5,920 bases of DNA from Alphaproteobacteria bacterium (lineage in GTDB: Bacteria; Pseudomonadota; Alphaproteobacteria; RF32; UBA3637). Under the pieces are notes generated by a model. It had not been told where the DNA came from. It did not search any database and was given only the letters and a program-made list of their open reading frames with translations. A program made the position numbers and the translations under genes. Positions 1-5,616 of this stretch are shown piece by piece. Location of the stretch: assembly GCA_017632555.1 (NCBI GenBank), contig JAGBRF010000090.1:1-5920 (forward strand), written 5' to 3'. Position 1 is the stretch's first letter. Each line of letters opens with the position of its first letter.

Positions 1-571
1 CTTGCGTAGCCATACAAACGCCGTTTTGGAATAAAACGGTTTCAAATTTTTGTTTTAATGCTTCCACGATTTGTTTTGTATCGTCTGCGCTTAAAGTTGT
101 TTGTGTTGCGACTCCGATAATTTTAAAGTCGGGCAGGGCATCCACGTCTTTTATGTCGGAAATTAAAAAAGCTTTTTCTTTAATTTGTCCCAACATACCG
201 ACAATTTCCGCATGATTGGCTTTTCCGATTAAAACAATGGGAACGCCGTTTTTTTCCAAATTTTGAATCCATATATGATTTTTTTTCACAAAAGGACATG
301 TCGTATCGGTAACAATAAAATCAGCTTTTGCTTTTGTTTCAATTTCTTTGCTGACCCCGTGTGCCGATAAAACCACATTAGCACCCTTTGGAACTTCCGT
401 TAAACTCTTCACAAAGCAAACGCCTTTTTGTTGATAATCTTTAATGATTTGTTTGTTGTGGACAATTTCATCCAAAACATAAGGATTTTTATCCAATAAA
501 TCGTCCAGCATTTTAAGTGCGCGACAAACTCCAAAACAAAATCCGCGCGGTTCAATCAATGTTATTTTCAT
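1..571 (-). CDS. ispH: 4-hydroxy-3-methylbut-2-enyl diphosphate reductase (IspH/LytB), 3' end cut by window
   Basis: Last enzyme of the MEP isoprenoid pathway: a cytosolic iron-sulfur reductase turning HMBPP into IPP and DMAPP. The first 190 residues are in the window, read from ATG 571; the C-terminal part lies beyond base 1. Visible family signatures are PRGFCFGV with cluster ligand Cys12, VHN (His38), SAHG (His71), TTCPFV with the second ligand Cys92, NHAE (His120, Glu122), the TQTTLS stretch near residues 156-161 and GVCMAT with the third ligand Cys186. All three cluster cysteines and the substrate-binding histidines are therefore present, and the enzyme looks functional. Residue 16 is cysteine, where E. 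coli has Asp in FCAGVD. It lies 10 bases behind miaA and shares its strand, so the two are very probably cotranscribed. Identity is near certain; only the missing 3' end limits the entry. Confidence 0.96.
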   Translation of the reverse strand, partial: MKITLIEPRGFCFGVCRALKMLDDLLDKNPYVLDEIVHNKQIIKDYQQKGVCFVKSLTEVPKGANVVLSAHGVSKEIETKAKADFIVTDTTCPFVKKNHIWIQNLEKNGVPIVLIGKANHAEIVGMLGQIKEKAFLISDIKDVDALPDFKIIGVATQTTLSADDTKQIVEALKQKFETVLFQNGVCMATQ

Positions 572-577
572 TTTTTA

Positions 578-583
578 TCCTTT
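578..583 (-). promoter_or_regulatory. Shine-Dalgarno of ispH overlapping the miaA stop
   Basis: On the minus strand AAAGGA lies 6 bases before the ispH ATG and runs into the TAA stop of miaA (582-584). Terminating ribosomes on miaA would therefore sit on the ispH initiation region, which suggests translational coupling. The context AAAGGATAAAA is the same as that in front of galE. Confidence 0.7.
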
Positions 584-1430
584 AAATATTTTTGGGTAGT
601 TTGGGTTCTTCCAACAATATGTCTGCTTTTAATTGGTGACGGAACCACGTTGTTTGTCGTTTGGCATAGTTGCGGGTTATTTGTTGGGAGTGTTTGATGG
701 CTTTATCCAAAGATTGTTCCGCTTGAATAAACTTGATCAAATCTTCAACACCGATAGCTTGAAACACACCGCCCGTTTTTTGTGGATTCTTTTGCAATAA
801 CTCAACAACCTGATGTAAAGCGCCCGATGACATCATCTTTTCAAATCTGTTATTACATTGTAAATACAATTTTTCACGTTCCGGCAATACCGTTATAACA
901 AAGAAATCCACGTCTTTCAGCACGGGTGTTTTGGGTTGTTCATACCACCATTGCAACGTTTTTTTTGTGGCCATAAAAACTTCCGCCGCACGCATCAGTC
1001 GTTGCGGATCGGTAAATTGAACGTCCGGTGTTATCTTTTTTAATACTTCCGGCGACATCAAACGCACTTTTTGGCGAATATCGTCCGGAATATCGGGAAT
1101 AGGGGACAATCCTTCAATCAACGTTTTGATATAAAGCCCTGTTCCGCCGACAAAAATAGGGGTATCGATTTTTTCCACCAAATCGGGCAACTGTTTTAAC
1201 CAATCGTATGCGTTTCCAACGGCAAAAGCATCCAAATAACCGAATAAATGGTGCGGAATGTTGCGCATTTCTTGTGGGGTCGGACGGGCCGTCAACAAGG
1301 GGACGTCTTGATAAACTTGAATGGAATCGGCGTTGATGATTTGTCCGTTTACTTTATCGGCCAAATCCAAACTCAACCCGGTTTTTCCCGAAGCGGTCGG
1401 TCCCGCAATAATGTAAATTTTCTTTCTCAT
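582..1430 (-). CDS. miaA: tRNA dimethylallyltransferase MiaA
   Basis: Transfers the dimethylallyl group of DMAPP to N6 of adenosine 37 in tRNAs reading UNN codons, the first step to i6A/ms2i6A. The 282-residue product shows the P-loop GPTASGKT at 10-17, the catalytic-region DSIQVY at 35-40, GGTGLY at 95-100, DPQRLMRAAEVF at 141-152, QAIG at 224-227 and the C-terminal RNYAKRQTTWFR around 253-264. It is somewhat shorter than the usual 300 or more residues, and most of the loss is just before DPQRL, in the part that contacts tRNA; the catalytic motifs are intact. The ATG at 1430 is the only start that keeps the P-loop strand. Its only SD-like bases are AAGG two bases away, which is unusually close. 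It leads an operon with ispH, which makes its prenyl donor. Confidence 0.96.
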   Translation of the reverse strand: MRKKIYIIAGPTASGKTGLSLDLADKVNGQIINADSIQVYQDVPLLTARPTPQEMRNIPHHLFGYLDAFAVGNAYDWLKQLPDLVEKIDTPIFVGGTGLYIKTLIEGLSPIPDIPDDIRQKVRLMSPEVLKKITPDVQFTDPQRLMRAAEVFMATKKTLQWWYEQPKTPVLKDVDFFVITVLPEREKLYLQCNNRFEKMMSSGALHQVVELLQKNPQKTGGVFQAIGVEDLIKFIQAEQSLDKAIKHSQQITRNYAKRQTTWFRHQLKADILLEEPKLPKNI

Positions 1431-1490
1431 GGCCTTAACAATAGCGCTTTTTTCTTTCTAAAAAGTTAAAAATATGATATATTGCAGGGC
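1431..1490. promoter_or_regulatory. Divergent intergenic region between miaA and the leuS-like gene
   Basis: These 60 AT-rich bases must carry the start signals for both divergent units. On the plus strand two -10-like boxes are seen, TATGAT (1473-1478) and TATATT (1478-1483), with only poor -35 matches such as TTTCTA (1455-1460). If TATATT were used, the transcript would begin close to the ATG at 1491 and be nearly leaderless, which would fit the lack of a properly spaced SD there. An in-frame TAA at 1467-1469 prevents any upstream extension of the plus-strand gene. No terminator or clear operator was seen. The promoter assignment is inference from weak matches. Confidence 0.35.
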
Positions 1491-2258
1491 ATGATTGAAA
1501 GATATGCTTTTCGATATACGGAATACCAAATCGGATTGTTGGAAAAAGGTAAAATGTTTTCCGACACCGCGGCTGATTCGGCTTTGATGGCGGATATTGC
1601 CAACCGATTTTTGGGGGCGCCTTTTATAAACGGCGATGCCCCGTTGGCTGTTTTTGGAATAAAAGTTCCCGCCCGTGATGAAAAATTGCAAAAATTGACC
1701 GAAGATGTTGCTGATTACGGTGCGGATGCCTTGCGCACGGTTTTGTTGGAAAACAAAATGCCGTTATCACACCCTCAAAAAGCGGCCGGTTGGCGTTTTG
1801 CCGATAAAGTATGGCATATATTAAAGCAAATGGATTTGGGTAATCCGACCGATTGGGACAAGCAAGGTTTTTATCCCGTCATCGATGCTTTGCAAAAACA
1901 AAATTGGAAACAAGCGTGGATTTTATTAAAAACGATTTTGAATGCGGATAAAGTGCCGTCCGGTGTTGGGTTTGGGGTTTATCCTTTTATGCCACATTTG
2001 GTGCAAAGCCTTTACCCCGATATACATGGAAAGATGTCCGATTTTTGGCGCTTTATAGAGCAAAAAAAATTGCCACCGCGCTATTTTGTCGAAGTAAACG
2101 GTCGGCGTGTTTGTGATTTTTATCCGACTGATATAAACGATTTTGAAAAAACAAAGAAAGAATCCTTGAATTTTTCAGCAGTTCAAAATAAAATAAAAGG
2201 CAAGCAGGTTCAAAAAGTAATAAACGTTTCTGGAAAGGGATTGAATTTTGTCGTTTAA
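1491..2258 (+). CDS. Truncated leucyl-tRNA synthetase-like protein (C-terminal part only)
   Basis: The 255-residue product resembles the C-terminal part of leucyl-tRNA synthetase. YGADALR (76-82) matches the segment after the KMSKS loop, WRFADKVWHIL (101-111) starts the anticodon-binding helical bundle, YPFMPHL (164-170) matches the APFAPHL stretch, and residues 198-255 match the C-terminal tRNA-contacting domain, with VEVNGRR at 200-206 and VINVSGKGLNFVV at the end. The HIGH motif, Rossmann catalytic core and KMSKS are absent, so it cannot aminoacylate. Residues 1-70 are unassigned; VFGIKVPARDEK (54-65) faintly recalls the editing-domain motif AxFGCPAHDER. The frame is intact, and the gene occupies the usual leuS position before lptE, overlapping it by 11 bases. 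ATG 1491 is preferred although its AGGG is one base away; TTG 1482 or ATG 1554 (AAGG four to five bases ahead) are alternatives. It may be a relic, a repurposed tRNA-binding protein or an assembly join. The LeuRS relationship is fairly sure, the function unknown. Confidence 0.75.
   Translation: MIERYAFRYTEYQIGLLEKGKMFSDTAADSALMADIANRFLGAPFINGDAPLAVFGIKVPARDEKLQKLTEDVADYGADALRTVLLENKMPLSHPQKAAGWRFADKVWHILKQMDLGNPTDWDKQGFYPVIDALQKQNWKQAWILLKTILNADKVPSGVGFGVYPFMPHLVQSLYPDIHGKMSDFWRFIEQKKLPPRYFVEVNGRRVCDFYPTDINDFEKTKKESLNFSAVQNKIKGKQVQKVINVSGKGLNFVV
2234..2240 (+). promoter_or_regulatory. Shine-Dalgarno fixing the TTG start of lptE
   Basis: AAAGGGA lies 7 bases before TTG 2248, inside the 3' end of the leuS-like gene. 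In the lptE frame a TGA at 2242-2244 sits just upstream and no ATG occurs before the lipobox, so the TTG at 2248 is essentially forced. Confidence 0.7.
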
Positions 2259-2748
2259 AAAAACATTATTGGCTTTGGTGTTGTTGTTTTTGTCGGGTTG
2301 CGGTTGGCATTCCGTTTATTACCAATCGTCTGACGAAGAAACTTTACAAACGGAAAAGGTTGATATTTTACCCATTTCCAATGAATCGGGACGCACATTG
2401 CGTTTGAAGTTGGAAGATTTATTAAATCCGCAAAAGAAAGAAGATAAAAAAGAATATACTTTGCAAGTTACCTTAAAGGAAAGAATCGATTCGGATCAAG
2501 GTATTTTGGGCGACAATACATCAACCCGCGCAACCATGCGTTTGGATGCTAAAATTGTCTTGAAACAAAAAGATAAAGTTTTGCTGGATACGGAAACTTT
2601 TGCGGTATCCAGTTATAACATTTTGATGTTGCCTTATCCGACTGTGACGGCGGAAGAAACAACCCGTCATCGTTTGTTGGACGTGTTGGCAAATCAAATT
2701 GCTATGCGGGTCAGCGTCTATTTTAAAAACAGTCAGGAAAAGAAATGA
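2248..2748 (+). CDS. lptE: LPS-assembly lipoprotein LptE
   Basis: Outer-membrane lipoprotein that plugs the LptD barrel and helps insert lipopolysaccharide into the outer leaflet. The 166-residue product has a lipoprotein signal: positively charged FKK, a hydrophobic stretch (residues 6-14) and lipobox LSGC with the acylated Cys at 18, followed by GWHSVYY, like the CGFxPLY start of the family. Further family-like stretches are ISNESGRTLRLKLEDLL (43-59), the polar beta segment TSTRATMRLDAKIVL (91-105) and the helical tail RHRLLDVLANQIAMRV (140-155). Length is normal for the family. It begins at TTG, overlaps the leuS-like gene by 11 bases and ends at TGA within the ATGA that starts holA, so translation of the three genes is probably coupled. 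Sequence conservation in this family is low, so the call leans on lipobox, size and neighbourhood as well as motifs. Confidence 0.88.
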   Translation: MSFKKTLLALVLLFLSGCGWHSVYYQSSDEETLQTEKVDILPISNESGRTLRLKLEDLLNPQKKEDKKEYTLQVTLKERIDSDQGILGDNTSTRATMRLDAKIVLKQKDKVLLDTETFAVSSYNILMLPYPTVTAEETTRHRLLDVLANQIAMRVSVYFKNSQEKK

Positions 2749-3779
2749 AAATCAAAGCCGGACAGCTGAACGATTCAATTTCAAAAGCATCAAAAAACGT
2801 TTATGCTTTTTTGTTTTACGGTTCGGATTTTGGGGCTATTCGGGACAGTGCTAATCAAGTTATTTCGGCTTTACAAAAAAAAGATGCCAATACGGAAGTG
2901 TCCGTGTTAAATGCTGATTCTTTTAAGGAAAATCCAGCTGTATTGTCCGAAGAAAGCGCCAGCATATCTTTGTTTGCCAACAAACGTATTTTATGGATGA
3001 AAAATCCACCGGATAATTTGTTAAATGAACTGGATTCTTTTTTAACAAACGCCAATGCGGATTCACCCGTTTTGATTATTACTTCCGATACGTTTAATAC
3101 CAAATCCAAAACAGTAAATTTAATCAACGAATCGCCCGTGGCGGTTGCTTTGGGTTGTTATTTGCAAGAAGGGGCCGATTTACGTCAAACAATTCAAAAT
3201 ACTTTAACGGGTGGCGGATATACGGTTATGCCCGATGCGATGACTTTTTTATGTGAATCGTTGGGGGCGGATAAGGGCGCTACATTATCCGAATTGTCAA
3301 AGTTGATGCTTTATAAAGGCGATGAAAAGCAAATCACATTGGATGATGTTCAAAATTGCTTTGCGGGCAGTGCGCCGGCGTCAATGGATGAATTGTTGAT
3401 GGCTGCTTTGTCGGGCGATGCCAAAACAACGCAAAAAAAGATGAGTTTGTTGGTTTTGGAAGGAACGACATCGGTTGCCATCATACGTGCTTTTTTGATG
3501 AAGCTGAACCAATTGTTGCGGGTTCAAGGGTTGATGGCGCAAGGATTAAAAGCCGATGAGGCCATTAAAAAAACACCGCCTTTTATTTCGTTCAAATACA
3601 CAACTTTGTGGAAACAAATTGTTATGTCATGGCCGGTTTCTTTTACCATAGAAGCTCAACGATTGGCCATAGAAGCAGAAAAAAACAGCAAATCGGGTTT
3701 GCCCGACAATTTGGTTTTGGCACGTTTTACTGCTTCCATTTGTCAGGGTGGCAAAAAATTTTGCCGTTTTTATCATTAA
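2745..3779 (+). CDS. holA: DNA polymerase III delta subunit (HolA)
   Basis: Clamp-loader subunit that opens the beta sliding clamp during replication. The 344-residue protein has the family's length. It starts with FLFYGSDFGAIRD (22-34), a degenerate P-loop-like region typical of delta (FYGxDxGLVxE), followed by LSEESASISLFANKRILWMKN (67-87), the segment around the clamp-contacting loop. The all-helical C-terminal collar domain follows, with MDELLMAAL (214-222) and a terminal LPDNLVLARFTA segment. ATG 2745 overlaps the lptE stop as ATGA, and lptE-holA adjacency is standard in alphaproteobacteria. The last residues, GGKKFCRFYH, look unlike conserved protein sequence and coincide with a hairpin in the DNA, so the tail may be shaped by an RNA signal. 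The TAA stop overlaps the galE stop of the other strand by four bases. Confidence 0.93.
   Translation: MKIKAGQLNDSISKASKNVYAFLFYGSDFGAIRDSANQVISALQKKDANTEVSVLNADSFKENPAVLSEESASISLFANKRILWMKNPPDNLLNELDSFLTNANADSPVLIITSDTFNTKSKTVNLINESPVAVALGCYLQEGADLRQTIQNTLTGGGYTVMPDAMTFLCESLGADKGATLSELSKLMLYKGDEKQITLDDVQNCFAGSAPASMDELLMAALSGDAKTTQKKMSLLVLEGTTSVAIIRAFLMKLNQLLRVQGLMAQGLKADEAIKKTPPFISFKYTTLWKQIVMSWPVSFTIEAQRLAIEAEKNSKSGLPDNLVLARFTASICQGGKKFCRFYH
3750..3771 (+). terminator. Probable intrinsic terminator inside the 3' end of holA
   Basis: GGCAAA (3750-3755) can pair with TTTGCC (3760-3765) around the loop AAAT, and the stem is followed after one G by TTTTT (3767-3771). This is the shape of a Rho-independent terminator, placed within the last ten codons of holA and ending six bases before its stop codon. 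The stem is short with three G-C pairs, so strength is uncertain. Read from the other strand the hairpin lacks a following T-run, so it should act only on the leuS-like/lptE/holA transcript. Confidence 0.55.
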
Positions 3780-4759
3780 GAAATTTGTGAATAGCCTTTT
3801 TTATAAACAGCCCATGTTGTTCTGATTATATTTTCCAAATCGCTGTGTTCGGCTTTCCATCCCAATACTTTTTCGGCTTTGTCGGCGGAAGCTTCTACAA
3901 CGGACGGGTCACCGGCTCGGCGCATATCAAACACGCTGCGAATTTTGTGTCCGATAACTTCTTCCGTTTTTTGCAACATTTCCATAACGGAAAGCCCTTT
4001 GCCCGTTCCCAAATTGATATAATCACTGGCGCCGCCATTGTTCAGGTATTGCAAAGCTTTCCAATGTCCCGTTGCCAAATCCGTGACGTGAATATAATCG
4101 CGAATACAAGTTCCGTCCGGTGTATCATAATCGTGTCCGAAGATGTTTAACAAAGGACGTTTGCCCAAGGCAACTTCCATAATAATAGGCAATAAATTTT
4201 GCGGATTTTTTTCCAATCCTTTTACATCGCCATCGGCATCATACCCAACTGCATTGAAATAACGCAAGGCAACAAAGCGAATACCCTTTAAGTCATCATA
4301 CCATTTTAACAAACGTTCCGTTTCCAATTTGGTAAAACCGTAAAAACTCATCGGGTTTAAGGGGTGTTTTTCATCGATGGGCAAATATGTCGGATTGCCG
4401 TAAACAGATGCGGAAGAAGAAAAAATAAACTTTTTAACATTACATTCCAACATGGTGTTTAGAACGTTGATGACACCGATTAAATTTGTATTGGCATATT
4501 TTGCCGGGTTTTGCATAGATTCGCCAACGGCTTTTTTGCCCGCTAAAAAGATAACAGCGTCAACGTTTTGACACATGGCGCGTCCCAAAGCGTCCGCATC
4601 CAAAATAGTTCCTTTGATAAAGTGAGCAGAAGGGAATAAATTGATTTCTTTTCCGGTCGATAAATCGTCAAAAACAGTGACTTTAACATCATTTTTTAAT
4701 AATTCTTTTACAACGTGAGAACCAATGTAACCGGCGCCGCCAATAACCAAAACGTGCAT
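3776..4759 (-). CDS. galE: UDP-glucose 4-epimerase (GalE)
   Basis: Cytosolic NAD-dependent epimerase of the extended SDR family that interconverts UDP-glucose and UDP-galactose, feeding galactose metabolism and LPS or capsule sugars. The 327-residue product shows the NAD-binding GGAGYIG at 7-13, DDLSTG at 31-36, FLAGKKAVGES at 71-81, the catalytic SSSASVYG at 114-121 (Ser116 equivalent to E. coli Ser124), Tyr140 and Lys144 in YGFTK, RYFNAVG near 166-172, and the typical CIRDYIHVTDLATGH. All active-site residues are present and length is normal. ATG 4759 has AAAGGA seven bases upstream. It stands alone on its strand, convergent with holA and sharing the TTAA where both stops nest, and divergent from the traX-like gene. 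Related UDP-sugar epimerases are possible, but the motifs fit GalE best. Confidence 0.95.
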   Translation of the reverse strand: MHVLVIGGAGYIGSHVVKELLKNDVKVTVFDDLSTGKEINLFPSAHFIKGTILDADALGRAMCQNVDAVIFLAGKKAVGESMQNPAKYANTNLIGVINVLNTMLECNVKKFIFSSSASVYGNPTYLPIDEKHPLNPMSFYGFTKLETERLLKWYDDLKGIRFVALRYFNAVGYDADGDVKGLEKNPQNLLPIIMEVALGKRPLLNIFGHDYDTPDGTCIRDYIHVTDLATGHWKALQYLNNGGASDYINLGTGKGLSVMEMLQKTEEVIGHKIRSVFDMRRAGDPSVVEASADKAEKVLGWKAEHSDLENIIRTTWAVYKKGYSQIS

Positions 4760-4868
4760 ATTTTATCCTTTCTGTTTTTCGTTATACTTTCTTTTAATAT
4801 AATTCAAAAAAAATAAAAAGGCTATACTTTTTTATTCGTTTGTTTTATCCTTTGAAAAAGGAGCAAAA
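4760..4868. promoter_or_regulatory. Divergent galE / traX-like intergenic region
   Basis: This spacer is very AT-rich and should hold promoters for both genes. For the traX-like gene, TATACT at 4823-4828 is a good -10 candidate but has no clear -35. For galE on the minus strand, TATAAC (4781-4786 on plus as GTTATA) is preceded by TTGAAT (4802-4807) at a short 15-base spacing, which would start the transcript almost at the SD AAAGGA (4767-4772). An imperfect palindrome, AAAAAG (4815-4820) and CTTTTT (4827-4832) around GCTATA, surrounds the plus-strand -10 and could be an operator, or only AT-rich chance. TTATACTTT-like octamers recur 40 bases apart (4783, 4823). None is strong enough to fix a start site. 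Confidence 0.35.
4848..4863 (+). promoter_or_regulatory. Traceable SD of the traX-like gene within a small hairpin
   Basis: AAAGGAG (4857-4863) is a strong SD five bases before the ATG at 4869 and confirms that start. TCCTTT (4848-4853) is its exact complement, with GAA between, so a 6-bp stem with a 3-base loop could cover the SD. With only two G-C pairs it would be weak and perhaps temperature-sensitive; a regulatory role is speculative. Confidence 0.45.
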
Positions 4869-5564
4869 ATGAAAAGATTTGGTATAAATCAAGATGTTTT
4901 GAAAATAGCGGCGTTGTTGTTGATGACAATCGATCATATCGGGACATTTTTTACCGCCGAGCCGTATTCACAAATATGTCGTTATATCGGACGGGCCAGT
5001 TATCCGATTTTTGCTTATTTGTTGATGATGAATTTAGCTTCATATCAAATTTTCGGAAAATACTTAAAAAGGTTAGGGTATTTCGGGTTTATTACCTTTT
5101 TTGCCATTGTGCCGATTTGGGTTGTTTTGAAAAAGCCTGTTGCTTTTCCGTCAAACATATTGGTCAATTTTTGGATTGTTGTGGCGGCGCTTTACCTTTA
5201 CCATGAAATTGAAAAACTTAAAAAGCCGGCACTGTTGCAATGGTTGTTGTTTTTGCCCGTTTTTGCGATGGCGGGGGCTTGTTCCGTTTTGTCAATTTAC
5301 GGATTTTTGGGCTTTTGCCTTTCATTTTGTCTGTACTTTTATTTTTATAAAGGAACGTTCGATTGGTTGGCTTTAAGTTTGCTTTTTTCGTATTTGATAA
5401 ACGCATCATTTATGGGCGGTTTTGTTTCGCTTTTTACCATGGCATTTTTGTTGTTCGCCGTGCAAATTAAAACCCAGCCCAGATACTTACACCATTGGTG
5501 GATTTTCTATGTGTATTACCCGTTGCATATTGTGGTATTAGCTTTGATTTATTACTTTGTTTAA
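4869..5564 (+). CDS. TraX-family integral membrane protein
   Basis: A 231-residue, strongly hydrophobic protein with about seven or more membrane segments. It carries TraX-family landmarks in order: LKIAALLLMTIDHIG at the start (11-25, with Asp22 and His23), IGRASYPIFAYLL (40-52), a basic loop YLKRLGYFGF (65-74), NILVNFW (97-103), YGFLGF (144-149) and the C-terminal WWIFYVYYPLH (210-220). TraX of the F plasmid is needed for N-acetylation of F pilin; chromosomal homologues are common and mostly uncharacterised, and are thought to be acyltransferase-like. No conjugation genes are nearby, so a pilin role is not supported here; modification of a surface molecule is only a guess from family relations and from galE next door. 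The start is fixed by AAAGGAG five bases ahead of ATG. Family assignment is good, substrate unknown. Confidence 0.85.
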   Translation: MKRFGINQDVLKIAALLLMTIDHIGTFFTAEPYSQICRYIGRASYPIFAYLLMMNLASYQIFGKYLKRLGYFGFITFFAIVPIWVVLKKPVAFPSNILVNFWIVVAALYLYHEIEKLKKPALLQWLLFLPVFAMAGACSVLSIYGFLGFCLSFCLYFYFYKGTFDWLALSLLFSYLINASFMGGFVSLFTMAFLLFAVQIKTQPRYLHHWWIFYVYYPLHIVVLALIYYFV

Positions 5565-5567
5565 GTG

Positions 5568-5596
5568 TTGATAAAAAATCATAGAACGCCTATCTT
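5568..5596 (+). promoter_or_regulatory. Possible sigma70-type promoter for the terminal membrane gene
   Basis: TTGATA (5568-5573) and TATCTT (5591-5596) are separated by exactly 17 bases and match the consensus at 5 and 4 of 6 positions. Transcription would begin near 5603, at the edge of the SD, giving a very short leader. Such matches arise by chance in AT-rich DNA, so this is tentative; read-through from the traX-like gene is the alternative. Confidence 0.3.
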
Positions 5597-5616
5597 TTCA
5601 AAAAAAGGAGGGCGCT

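Noticed and set aside
1248..1469. Plus-strand frame opposite the 5' end of miaA
   Set aside because: It lies entirely across the strongly supported miaA and its upstream region, and its product is not protein-like.
1491..2258. Full leuS interrupted by a frameshift
   Set aside because: An in-frame TAA at 1467 and the miaA start at 1430 leave no room upstream for a catalytic domain in any frame, so this is truncation, not a simple frameshift.
2855..3127. Minus-strand frame inside holA
   Set aside because: It is antisense to a well-supported gene, has no SD and shows no recognisable motif.
3845..4150. Plus-strand frame opposite galE
   Set aside because: It is a shadow of the galE coding strand; galE has all active-site motifs.
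4812..4836. AT hairpin AAAAAG-GCTATA-CTTTTT as a galE or traX-region terminator
   Set aside because: The stem has a single G-C pair and sits between divergent genes where no transcript should end. It is kept only as a possible operator.
5218..5409. Minus-strand lysine-rich frame inside the traX-like gene
   Set aside because: The lysine, threonine and proline-rich product is what the complement of a phenylalanine- and leucine-rich membrane gene gives.
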